Shown piece by piece: positions 8,040 to 15,791 of a stretch of DNA of 64,000 nt. A model generated the notes under the pieces. That model saw nothing but the letters and a program-made list of their open reading frames with translations, did not search any database and was not told the DNA's origin. Source of the stretch: DATKCT01 sp035513055 (lineage in GTDB: Bacteria; Verrucomicrobiota; Verrucomicrobiia; Verrucomicrobiales; DEV007); NCBI GenBank assembly GCA_035513055.1, contig DATKCT010000008.1, positions 5,284-69,283 of the forward strand, written 5' to 3'. Positions within the stretch are counted from its first letter, which is position 1; every line of letters starts with the position of its first letter. The translations under genes and the position numbers were made by a program.

Positions 8040-8489
8040 TCAGCCCCTTTCTCGACACCGTCCGCGAGGGGACCGATCTCGCCGCTGTCCTCTGCAAGCG
8101 GCCCCTCGGCCGTCACCGAGGAAGCGCTCGACCCCAACAAGGCATCGGGCAATCCGCTCGCGGTCGCCCTCGCTGAATGGGGATTCGCGAACCGCCCCGG
8201 CGATCTCCGCTGCCTGCCGCAGCAGCGCCAGCCGGTCCGCTTCGCGCTGCACACACGATCCGACACTGCGCACCGCTTCGAGCAGCCGGCAGGTGACCGA
8301 GACACTGGACCGGCCATACCGTGCGATCTCGTCGAAGACCCAGGACAGCCGGTCCAGCAGGCTGGCCGTCGCCGCTTCGTCCAGATGAATCATGGCGACC
8401 GAGAGTCCCACGGCCACCGTGGCCATCGCCGACGGCACGGCCCAATACGTCCCGCGCAGGTATTCCCACGACGCGCTCAGGCGGGTCAT
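8040..8489 (-). pseudogene. DUF2254-like membrane protein with large internal deletion
   Basis: The 149-codon frame begins with W-E-Y-L-R-G-T-Y-W-A-V-P and a hydrophobic helix, which resembles the first transmembrane segment of DUF2254 membrane proteins. It then jumps directly to V-F-D-E-I-A-R-Y-G-R-S-S-V-S-V and a helical R-L-L-E-A-V region like the cytoplasmic C-terminal part of the same family. The other membrane helices and the middle domain, several hundred residues, are absent. The last 25 codons are Arg-rich and look out of frame. The ATG overlaps the stop of the MscS-like remnant (ATGA), as in an old operon. DUF2254 assignment is from recall of the family pattern. Confidence 0.45.
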
Positions 8490-8746
8490 TCGCCTTCGGC
8501 CCTGCGCCGCTGGGATCCTGATACGTGCCGGATGGCGTCGGCCACCTTACGAGACGCGGGCACAGCCGTGTTCCCGGCAGGCCATCCTTCGCGCTGTCGC
8601 GCGCGGTCGCCGTCGCCATCTTCCGTTTGATCGTGGAAGAGGATTTGTTGCGTCGGAAACGGCAGATCGATCCCGTGCGAGGTGAGTTCGCTTCTCAAAG
8701 CCTGGCCTTCCCGCCTGCCCAGAGGCGAGGGTTGGTGGGGGTTCAA
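8486..8746 (-). pseudogene. C-terminal remnant of an MscS-type mechanosensitive channel
   Basis: About 70 codons read A-L-R-S-E-L-T-S-H-G-I-D-L-P-F-P-T-Q-Q-I, which is the hallmark end of MscS proteins (normally R-x-x-x-x-x-G-I-E-I-P-F-P-Q). The pore helix and the beta domain are missing. The upstream sequence in the same frame has no plausible initiation region, and neighbouring frames show no continuation I could recognise. Its stop overlaps the ATG of the DUF2254-like remnant. Together they look like the ruins of an mscS-DUF2254 gene pair. Confidence 0.4.
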
Positions 8747-8896
8747 TCGCGCGCATCACTGGGACCAACCACGGCTCCTCCAGTCGATCGAGAGACCCTG
8801 GGTGGTCCCCTACCCGAAAACTAGAGAGACTAAAGGCGATGAAAGGTGCGCCTAGAGACACACGCGGCGTCTTTGATGCAATTGTCCAGATTAGAT

Positions 8897-8953
8897 TCAC
8901 TCTTCTGACTGCGCCATTATCTCCACCCGCTCAATGTCGATCAGATAGCTCAT
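8897..8953 (-). pseudogene. Truncated start of a PIN-domain (VapC-like) toxin
   Basis: The frame M-S-Y-L-I-D-I-E-R-V then stops after 18 residues. PIN toxins typically begin M-x-Y-L-L-D-T-N-V, so the start fits and the rest does not. Its ATG overlaps the stop of the AbrB-like antitoxin frame by four bases (ATGA at 8950-8953), the usual arrangement in vapBC operons. The match is short and could be chance. Confidence 0.3.
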
Positions 8954-9171
8954 CGAAACGGCAGCTCATGCCGGGACACGTCCGGAAAATCATGCGGGCA
9001 TTGGCGCATCGCCTTGAGCAACCCGACTGCCCCGGCGCGGCTGGCCGGAAGCGGGGTGAGTAAGAGGCTGTGCTTGCCGTCGCTTAGCGGCCGTGCCTCC
9101 ACGACGCCGCCGTGGCTCAGTCCGGCCGCCTCGCGCCAAGCCTTGGGGAGGAGGAGATCGTCTCGAAGCAC
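8950..9171 (-). CDS. AbrB/SpoVT-type antitoxin-like DNA-binding protein
   Basis: This 73-residue frame starts with GTG; in-frame sequence also continues upstream. It contains K-V-L-R-D-D-L-L-L-P-K-A-W-R-E-A-A-G-L followed by a V-V-E-A-R-x-L turn, the swapped-hairpin pattern of AbrB/MazE/VapB antitoxins (normally I-P-K-x-x-R-E-x-L-G-L-x-x-G). A helical C-terminal tail would be the toxin-binding part. It lies 65 bases downstream of the BNR exoprotein stop. The adjacent toxin appears broken, so this would be an orphan antitoxin. No ribosome binding site is obvious. Confidence 0.45.
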   Translation of the reverse strand: MLRDDLLLPKAWREAAGLSHGGVVEARPLSDGKHSLLLTPLPASRAGAVGLLKAMRQCPHDFPDVSRHELPFR

Positions 9172-9236
9172 TTTGAATCCTTTTCGGAAGGGCCTGCCGC
9201 CGGAAATGGAGGGCCCTCCCTCCGAAACGCGTGCCC

Positions 9237-10352
9237 TTAACGGAGAATGACAAAACTTCCATCGGGTTCAGCAAAAGCGCTCACCCAGCTCCAAACCCGG
9301 ACGCCATCCGCCGTGCCGGGCTCGCCGGTGGGCGCCCCGGCGCGATCCAACACTACCCAAGCCAACGCTCCTCCCCGCTCCCAACCGGTGCCGCGAGCCC
9401 ATGCCAGCAAGGTCTCTCCGTGCACGTTCATGACCAGCACAGGATGCTTCGCCTGCCCCTCACCAAACTCCAATGGTTCGATCCCCTTGCCTAAGATCGC
9501 CGAACGAATTCTCCCGTCCGTCTCCCAGGCCCCGTGGATGCCGGAAGGCCCGGCAATCATGGCCGCGCTGCTCATCGGGCAGGCCGGAGTCTCCCATGAA
9601 TCCAACAGCCGTCGCGAAAACGGTTCTCCCGCACCCCGCGAACTGAGCAGCGTCATATCCCGGTCCCGGACCGTAAGCGCCGAGCGGTAAAGAATGAAAA
9701 TCTCACCCGTCGGCGTCAGGAGAGCCTTCAACGAGCAGCACGCACAAACACCGGGGAAATCCGCGTTGGCGATGTCCGGACCTTCAAAAGTCTCGCCATG
9801 ATCAGACGATCGGAGCGTGAACACCGCGCGCGATCCTTCGCCCGCCTTCTCCGGCGTCTGACCATGCCAAACGATAAAGACGTTTCCGTCCTCGTTCGAC
9901 GCAACGGATGCTCCCCCGTCGAGCGCCCGCGTATCGCCGAGCACATTGCGCTGCGGTTCAAAGCGGGATTCTTCCGGATCGAAGCGGGTGTAGTAAAGGG
10001 GCGACCCATGGCTATCCCCTCCCTCCTTCATTGCGCCGTTCCATACCACATGCAGCCTGCCCTTTTTGCTCAGCGCGATCTGCGCGCCCCGGATCGTGCC
10101 AATGGCTATCGCACTGCCGGCCTCGCTGTTGACGGAAACCGGGGGCGACCAATCGGACCCTCCGGCCTTCCGCTGGACATACCGAACGTCACAAGACCTG
10201 GGATCACCCTTGAGATAAACCAGATGAATGGTCCCGTCGCGACCGGAAAGCGCTTGCGGCTGCAAGCCGTCTTCAGGAACATTCTCGATCCGCACCGTGG
10301 CAGCAGCCGCGGGGAAAGTTGCCGCGAAAAGGAAAGGGAGCAGCTTGACCAT
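9237..10352 (-). CDS. Secreted BNR-repeat (sialidase-fold) exoprotein
   Basis: The 371-residue protein begins with a clear signal peptide (hydrophobic stretch ending A-A-A-A-T, about residue 19). Repeated beta-propeller-like segments follow: I-H-L-V-Y-L, L-H-V-V-W-N, V-F-I-V-W-H-G, S-S-D-H-G-E-T-F-E (an Asp-box), I-F-I-L-Y-R-S and L-L-A-W-A-R. A conspicuous C-A-C-C-S cluster lies near residue 205. This pattern fits the sialidase/BNR exo-glycosidase-like family of Verrucomicrobiota and Planctomycetota. The substrate is unknown and the full catalytic set of a true sialidase was not identified. It is transcribed divergently from the sigma factor gene. Confidence 0.7.
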   Translation of the reverse strand: MVKLLPFLFAATFPAAAATVRIENVPEDGLQPQALSGRDGTIHLVYLKGDPRSCDVRYVQRKAGGSDWSPPVSVNSEAGSAIAIGTIRGAQIALSKKGRLHVVWNGAMKEGGDSHGSPLYYTRFDPEESRFEPQRNVLGDTRALDGGASVASNEDGNVFIVWHGQTPEKAGEGSRAVFTLRSSDHGETFEGPDIANADFPGVCACCSLKALLTPTGEIFILYRSALTVRDRDMTLLSSRGAGEPFSRRLLDSWETPACPMSSAAMIAGPSGIHGAWETDGRIRSAILGKGIEPLEFGEGQAKHPVLVMNVHGETLLAWARGTGWERGGALAWVVLDRAGAPTGEPGTADGVRVWSWVSAFAEPDGSFVILR

Positions 10353-10656
10353 CGCGCAGCTTAGACGAGGCGAGGGGCGCGGGCAAGCACCATGCCGCGC
10401 GAGGGCGGGGGACTTGCGGAACCGCCTGCCATTCTCTGAAAAATCAGCGACGGCAGAGCTGCGAATGCGCTTCGGTAAGGAAAGCGGAGTCCTCTGTCGC
10501 GCAAAGAATTCGCCTCAAACAAGCCTCTCACGGGCTCGTCGATTCCGAGTATCCCGCCAACGCCCTGCGGCACTCCCTGCCCTTCGAGCCAGTCGCCTCC
10601 CAACGAAAGGAAATTCTTTGCAAGATCCTCTGTCCGCACGCAGTTGCAATGATGTA
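10353..10656. other. Intergenic region between divergent genes
   Basis: This 304-base gap separates the BNR exoprotein from the sigma factor. The sigma frame is open upstream to 10228, but that part is antisense to the exoprotein and its translation shows no family features. Promoters for both genes should be here. I could not single out a convincing one, nor a ribosome binding site for the sigma ATG. Confidence 0.4.
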
Positions 10657-12477
10657 ATGGGCGATCACGATCTACTACGCCGGTATTGCGAGGAGCAAAG
10701 CGAAGAAGCGTTTGCCGCCCTTGTCGAGCGCTACCTCGGGATGGTCATGGCCGTGGCGTTGCGCAAGACAGGCGACCACGCCCTCTCCGAGGAGATCGCC
10801 CAGAACGTCTTCGCGATCCTGGCCAGGAAAGCTCACAACCTGAAACCCGGCGCTGTGCTCGCAGGCTGGCTCCACCGCACCGCGGTCCTGGAATCGGCGC
10901 ATGCGATGCGCTCGGAGTATGCCCGCAAACGGAAGATGAAAGAACTTTCGGAAATCCCGGTGGACAACGGCGGCGCACTTCCCGGCGAAGCGTGGACGGA
11001 CGTGATTCCCCATCTCGATGAAGCGATGAATCAACTCAACGCCCGGGATCGCGACGTCCTCTTCCTCCGCTTCTTTGAGGGGAAAACCTTTCGCGAGATC
11101 GGAAAACGGTTGGGAAAATCGGAATCGGCCACGCACCGGCAGGCCCATCGCGCCGTGGAGAGACTCAGCGCGGCGTTAAAACGGAAAGGTGTCCTCGTCC
11201 CCACGGCGGCGGTGGCGGCCGGATTGACCGCGGAACTCATCAAGAGCGTCCCGGCTACCTGGGCGAGCACGGTCGCGAGAGACGCCCTCGAAGCCGCCGC
11301 CAACGCCGTTTTGCCATCATCGTCCCTCGGTTCCACCCTCCTCCCCACAGCCATGAATTCTACAACGAAGATAACGATGCTGGTGATCGGATCCGGCGCC
11401 GCCATTGCGCTCTTCACCGCCGGCGGAATGAAGTTGGGACAAATGTTCTCCCGGCCGGACCCCCCGGACTCCACCAGGATTTCTCGGCCAGCTTCCCTCC
11501 CGCCCCAAACGGCCAACCATGCACGATCCACAGAGGATCTTCCACCCGCCGGCTTTGATCCCGAAGCGGACGGAAGCCGCGTTGACCGCATCATGAAACA
11601 GGTGACCGCCGTCCTCGACAATCCTGTCGACACGGCCACGGCGGGGATCGAAGCACAAAAGCTCCTCGCGCAGCTCTCCGCTTCCGAGATGCCGCCGGCC
11701 CTCGATTTCGTCGAATCCACCGGCGTCGCCGCGAATACGCGCCTGCTGGTTTTGCATCACCTCTTCCAGCGCTGGGCCGAGCTGGAAGGTCAGGCGGCCT
11801 TCGAGGTTGCGGCGCAGCGCTTGGACCATGAGACACTCGACCGGATCGCGTGGCCGATCTCCCAGGGATGGGCCTCACAGAACCCGTCAGCCGCTTTCGC
11901 CTGGTACGAGTCCCTCGAGGCAGGTCACGCGCAGCATACGTTGCCTGACAATACACGTAAGACCATCCTAACCGAAGTTATGCGGCAGTGGCTGGCAAAC
12001 GATCCGGAAGCCGCCGTCGCCGTTTTCGAGTCCCTTCCGTTTGACACGCAGAAGACGGCGAAATGGGCGTTCATGCGTTTTGCCGACGATCCACAACATC
12101 GCGCGGCCATCGCGCAAACCATTGCACAGATCCGGGACCAAACCCTGCGAATCGATATCGTCGATGATTTTGGTGAAAGGTGGGCCAAGAGTGAGCCTGA
12201 GGAAGCGGCGGCGTGGTTTGACACTATGACTTTCGAGAATCCGGTGCCGGCCTTTCGGGCAGCGGCGGAGATTTCCGGAAGCTGGTTCGAACGCGATCCA
12301 GAAGGCGCCGCCGATTGGCTCTGGCCCAAGGTCCCGGATGAGGCCTGGAAGGAGGAGTTCATCGAGTCCCTTGTGGGCAAAGCCTGGGTAGAGCGCGATC
12401 CCCAGGCGGCGGCGGCCTGGCTCGAAAAGATGGGCTACGACCCGGCGCAAGTCATCGGAAGCACAACAGAGCGATGA
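10657..12477 (+). CDS. Sigma-70 (ECF-like) factor fused to a membrane-anchored helical repeat domain
   Basis: The start at 10657 gives 606 residues. Residues 1-175 are a sigma-70 region 2/region 4 pair: E-A-F-A-A-L-V-E-R-Y and the N-V-F-A-I-L-A segment (region 2), then L-N-A-R-D-R-D-V-L-F-L-R-F with F-R-E-I-G-K-R-L-G-K-S-E (region 4 helix-turn-helix, about 128-165). A hydrophobic helix at about 239-258 (T-M-L-V-I-G-S-G-A-A-I) can cross the membrane. The remaining 340 residues are Pro/Ser-rich then alpha-helical, with a recurring W-x-x-x-x-P-x-x-A-A-x-x-W motif. The DNA-binding part would be cytoplasmic and the repeats periplasmic. No anti-sigma gene is adjacent. The next gene overlaps by four bases and carries the same repeats. 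The target genes are unknown. Confidence 0.8.
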   Translation: MGDHDLLRRYCEEQSEEAFAALVERYLGMVMAVALRKTGDHALSEEIAQNVFAILARKAHNLKPGAVLAGWLHRTAVLESAHAMRSEYARKRKMKELSEIPVDNGGALPGEAWTDVIPHLDEAMNQLNARDRDVLFLRFFEGKTFREIGKRLGKSESATHRQAHRAVERLSAALKRKGVLVPTAAVAAGLTAELIKSVPATWASTVARDALEAAANAVLPSSSLGSTLLPTAMNSTTKITMLVIGSGAAIALFTAGGMKLGQMFSRPDPPDSTRISRPASLPPQTANHARSTEDLPPAGFDPEADGSRVDRIMKQVTAVLDNPVDTATAGIEAQKLLAQLSASEMPPALDFVESTGVAANTRLLVLHHLFQRWAELEGQAAFEVAAQRLDHETLDRIAWPISQGWASQNPSAAFAWYESLEAGHAQHTLPDNTRKTILTEVMRQWLANDPEAAVAVFESLPFDTQKTAKWAFMRFADDPQHRAAIAQTIAQIRDQTLRIDIVDDFGERWAKSEPEEAAAWFDTMTFENPVPAFRAAAEISGSWFERDPEGAADWLWPKVPDEAWKEEFIESLVGKAWVERDPQAAAAWLEKMGYDPAQVIGSTTER

Positions 12478-13784
12478 GCCTGTCCGGCAGCTTCACCTCG
12501 ATGAAAAGCGCAATCCCTCTCGTCGCCGCCTTGTGCGCGCTTGGCGCCGCGTCCGGCTTTTACTACGGGTATCAATCCGCGAGAATCCCTCCCAGTAAAG
12601 CGGACGAACGGAGCCCTGTTGTCCCTGGCAAAGTGCCGGCGCGCGTCTCTATTCTGGGTGACAACCCGGCGACGGCGACGGACGAAGAACGGATCCGTCC
12701 ATCAGAACTCGTCTCCCTATGGATCCGCACCATACCTGCGCGGGATCGTGAAGGCATGGCGAAGGTCCGTCGCGCGCTGGCCGGCTACTCCCTCGCCGAT
12801 GTAAAGGCCGCAATGACGCAGACCGAGGGGATCGAGGACCCCTATCTCCGCGGTCAGATCTTTCAGATCCTCATCGATCGCTGGGCGCAATGGGATCCGG
12901 AGAGCGCCCTGGATTACACGTTGGAAACCCGGTTTCCCTTCCCCGTTCGCGAAGCCGGTTTTGAACGCATCTTCCGCCATTGGGCCAAGACCGATCCGGC
13001 TGGAGCCTTTGCCGGCTGGAAACGAGCGGGCGACGCGGTCGAGAACGAGTATGAAATCCAGCATGGTGTCCTCGCCATCTTCAGCGCCTGGGCACAGGAA
13101 GACCTCGATGCGGCTTTCGACGCCGTCCACCAGATCGGACACGGCGGCAACCGGTTCTCGGCGATGAACGGCCTGGTGGACGGCGGCGGCGATCCCACCT
13201 TCCGCGAACGATTGATCGAAAAGATTCAAACTCTCGAGAGTCCGCCGGATCGTAAGCACGCCTGGGAATCCCTTGTGCGGTCCTGGGCGCAATCCGCTTC
13301 GCCGGAGGACGTGGCGGCATGGATCGATACTTCGGAGAGTCTCTCCGGCATCTCCAGTGAAGAGGTCGACGCCATCGAGCGATCGCTGGCCCGCGAGCAG
13401 ATGTACACCGGGCGCGATGACGGAATTGCGTGGCTCCTCGAGCGGGCGGACGAGAAGAGTCTCCCCGGGCACCTCGAAACGATTGTCAGTGACTGGGTCA
13501 ACAGCGAGCCGAACGCTTGCGGGTTGTGGCTGCGAGAGCGGGGTCTGGGACCGGAAACCGATCGCGCCGTCGCCACTTATGCGGAAGCTGTCGTGCGCGA
13601 CGACGCCACAAGTGCTTTCGCCTGGGCCTCGTCCATCCATGACGGCGGCCTGCGTTCGCGCACCTTGGGCCGCGTCGCCTCATTGTGGTACCGGATGGAT
13701 CCCGCGGCAGCCGAGGCCGCTATTGAGGCCGCGCCTTTCACGGAGGACGAGAAGCGCACGCTACACGAGAAACGGAAACGGTGA
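12474..13784 (+). CDS. Membrane-anchored helical-repeat protein, partner of the fused sigma factor
   Basis: The 436-residue protein overlaps the sigma gene stop by four bases (ATGA), implying coupled translation. An internal ATG (M-K-S-A-I-P-L-V-A, residue 10) could be the true start. A single hydrophobic N-terminal helix (about 12-33) acts as anchor or signal. The rest is alpha-helical with many copies of the motif W-A-x-x-D-P-x-x-A-x-x-W or close variants (R-W-A-Q-W-D-P-E-S-A, H-W-A-K-T-D-P-A-G-A, A-W-A-Q-E-D-L-D-A-A, L-W-Y-R-M-D-P-A-A-A), the same motif as in the sigma fusion. It probably sits in the periplasm and may interact with that domain. No enzymatic motif was seen. Confidence 0.7.
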   Translation: MSLSGSFTSMKSAIPLVAALCALGAASGFYYGYQSARIPPSKADERSPVVPGKVPARVSILGDNPATATDEERIRPSELVSLWIRTIPARDREGMAKVRRALAGYSLADVKAAMTQTEGIEDPYLRGQIFQILIDRWAQWDPESALDYTLETRFPFPVREAGFERIFRHWAKTDPAGAFAGWKRAGDAVENEYEIQHGVLAIFSAWAQEDLDAAFDAVHQIGHGGNRFSAMNGLVDGGGDPTFRERLIEKIQTLESPPDRKHAWESLVRSWAQSASPEDVAAWIDTSESLSGISSEEVDAIERSLAREQMYTGRDDGIAWLLERADEKSLPGHLETIVSDWVNSEPNACGLWLRERGLGPETDRAVATYAEAVVRDDATSAFAWASSIHDGGLRSRTLGRVASLWYRMDPAAAEAAIEAAPFTEDEKRTLHEKRKR

Positions 13785-14306
13785 CGTCCAATCTGCAACT
13801 GCTGAGAGAATAGGGATGGACTCTTCTGAGTTCCCATCCCATCACCGGAGGGGGTATTCCCGGTTTCGCATCCATCCCCCGGCGGCGGTTCGGGTAGAGC
13901 CCGTAATAGCGGACGGTTTGCTGACTTTTGGGCGGTATATACTCGATCGCCGCCGCCAGAAACGCACCCGCGCTGAAGACCTGGAAGAAATCAAGGCACC
14001 GCTCATCGAATTGGATCCCGGACTTCTGAAGACATGATAAAGCAGGCATGTGCAGGTGGAGGGCATGGCCGGCCGCTTACTGGCGCCCCTCCCGGGTTGC
14101 GGATCGAGTTGCAACGCACACCGGTGGTGGCGCTGCGCTTCACCACTGGGCGGTCTCGTTTCGCTCGGATGGCAGTAAGGGGGGTTCGCAGCGCCCCGCG
14201 ACAAAACCGCTATGAGAAATGCGGGCTGGAGATTACAGGATCAGGCTGTCTTTGTAGTTTGCAATAGCGTCCAGGGACAGTCTGCTTACCGGATTCTTCT
14301 CCTACC
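13785..14306. other. Gene-free stretch of 522 bases with a repeat copy
   Basis: No frame here looks like a gene. The short frames are rich in Arg, Pro and Gly and match nothing. The right part (14181-14229) carries one copy of the short repeat family found at several gene ends in the window. The base composition of the plus strand changes from C-rich to G-rich around this stretch. Confidence 0.5.
14181..14229 (+). repeat. Short interspersed repeat, copy A
   Basis: This contains GGGGTTCGCAGCGC, then TGAGAAATGCGGGCTGG at 14213-14229. It closely matches the right arm of the element at 45685-45867 (GGGGTTCGCAGCGC, later TGAGAAATCCGGGCTAA). The rest of the element is not clearly present, so this may be a partial copy. 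Confidence 0.6.
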
Positions 14307-14531
14307 ATGAATATGCTCTCAATCTTAATTGGAATTGTCGCCGCCCTTCTGATGTTCCTCGGCTTGGTGCCGTTTCTCGGGTGGTTGAACTGGTTGGTGC
14401 TGGCGATCTGTGTGATCGGAGTGATCTTTGGAGCCTTGTCCAGGGAGAAATCGCGCGCGGGATTGATCGTCAACATTGCTGTGGGTCTCGTGTCGATGGT
14501 GCGCTTGATCGTGGGCGGAGGCTTCATTTGA
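14307..14531 (+). CDS. Small two-helix membrane protein
   Basis: The 74-residue protein has hydrophobic segments at about 4-25, 27-43 and 52-72. A turn, S-R-E-K-S-R, lies between the last two. The pattern G-L-V-P-F-L-G-W-L-N-W-L and G-x-I-F-G-A-L resembles the small DUF4190-like membrane proteins that occur widely in bacteria. No ribosome binding site is obvious. It stands alone, with gene-free DNA upstream and a convergent dehydrogenase downstream. Function is unknown. Confidence 0.6.
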   Translation: MNMLSILIGIVAALLMFLGLVPFLGWLNWLVLAICVIGVIFGALSREKSRAGLIVNIAVGLVSMVRLIVGGGFI

Positions 14532-14643
14532 TTCTGCGCGGGAGTGGAGGGGGAAAAACGGCTTAGCCCCAAGGTCACAAGCTGGCGGAAGAACGAGCGC
14601 GGGCACTCCTGGCCGCGAGTTCTGCAGGATTCGTGAAAGCAAG

Positions 14644-15669
14644 TTAGCCCGGGATCACGAGGGCTTTGAGCAGGGCGGGATCGCCGGCGAGGCGGGGTAG
14701 TTCTGTGGGCGCGTCGCGCAGGGAGAGGCGGTGGGTGATCCACCAGGCCGTGCCAATGCGGGAGGATTCCAAGGCGTCTAGGACGCGGCGGAAAGTGTCT
14801 GCTGAGGCGTTGCGGCTGGCCAGGATGGACAATTCCCGGCGGTGAAGGAGGGGTCCAGGGACGCCGATGGTGTCCGCGGTGATACCGGCGAAGACGACGC
14901 GTCCGCCGTGAGCGGCGAGGGAGAGGCTTTGTTCCATGGAATGGACTGAACCGGTGGCGTCGAAGACGGCGGTGGGAAGCGTGCCGGGAACGGGCGCCGG
15001 GGTGATGCCGAGGGCGGGATCCGCAGGCAGGCCGGGCCAGACCCCAGCGATGGCGAGATGGCGCGCGCAGAGTTCGAGCCGCTCAGGGCGGAGATCGGCG
15101 ACGAAGACTTGCGCTCCGGCGAGCAGGGCGAATTGGGCGACGGCGAGCCCGATGGGGCCGAGTCCAACGACGAGGACGAGTTCGGAGGGCGCGATGCGGG
15201 CGCGCTCGACCGCGTGGGCGCCGATGCACAAGGTCTCGACGAGAGCCAGTTGATCTGGAGAAAGAAGGGTCGAGGAATGCAACAGGCCGGCGGGCAAGAG
15301 CATGCGTTCGCGCATGCCACCGTCGATGTGGACGCCGAGCACTTTGAGGCGTTCGCAGCAGTTGGTTTTTCCCGAACGCGATGCGGGGCTGCTGGGATCA
15401 TGGAGATAGGGCTGGACGGAGCAGCGGAGACCCGGTCGAAGCGCAGCAGGCGAGCCGGGACCGGTTTCGAGGACGGTCACGGCCAGTTCATGGCCGAGAA
15501 TGCGGGGATAATCGAAGAAGGGTTGCCGTCCGGCGAAGGCGTGCCAATCGGTCCCGCACATCCCGATGCGGTCGATGCGAACGAGGGCTTCGCCGGGACC
15601 GGGGGACCCGGGTTCGGGGAGATCCAGAGTCTCCCAACGTCCTGGTTCACGGAGGCGAATGGCGATCAT
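14644..15669 (-). CDS. Zinc-type MDR dehydrogenase (polyol/hexonate-like) lacking the structural zinc cysteines
   Basis: The start was placed at the ATG at 15669 (M-I-A-I-R-L-R-E-P-G), with GGAG nearby, which gives 341 residues. A longer frame begins at 15720. Family features are the catalytic zinc site C-G-T-D-W-H and G-H-E (the proton relay and zinc ligands), and the Rossmann motif V-V-G-L-G-P-I-G-L-A-V-A-Q. The four-cysteine structural zinc loop of MDR enzymes is degraded (D-P-S-S-P-A-S-R-S-G-K-T-N-C-C), leaving only the final cysteines. Similar proteins include galactitol-phosphate and idonate dehydrogenases. It is divergent from the ACT/uxaC genes, so a role in hexuronate or sugar-acid oxidation is plausible but unproven. 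Confidence 0.75.
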   Translation of the reverse strand: MIAIRLREPGRWETLDLPEPGSPGPGEALVRIDRIGMCGTDWHAFAGRQPFFDYPRILGHELAVTVLETGPGSPAALRPGLRCSVQPYLHDPSSPASRSGKTNCCERLKVLGVHIDGGMRERMLLPAGLLHSSTLLSPDQLALVETLCIGAHAVERARIAPSELVLVVGLGPIGLAVAQFALLAGAQVFVADLRPERLELCARHLAIAGVWPGLPADPALGITPAPVPGTLPTAVFDATGSVHSMEQSLSLAAHGGRVVFAGITADTIGVPGPLLHRRELSILASRNASADTFRRVLDALESSRIGTAWWITHRLSLRDAPTELPRLAGDPALLKALVIPG

Positions 15670-15791
15670 GGGGCTGGCTCCGAAGCGGGCCGGGCAGAAC
15701 GTGAAGCAGGGGTGCCGCACGGCGGCAACAGACTGTTTCCGGGAATTCTATTTACAACGGAGAAATGTCCGTGCGAGGGTGTGCCCGCCGC

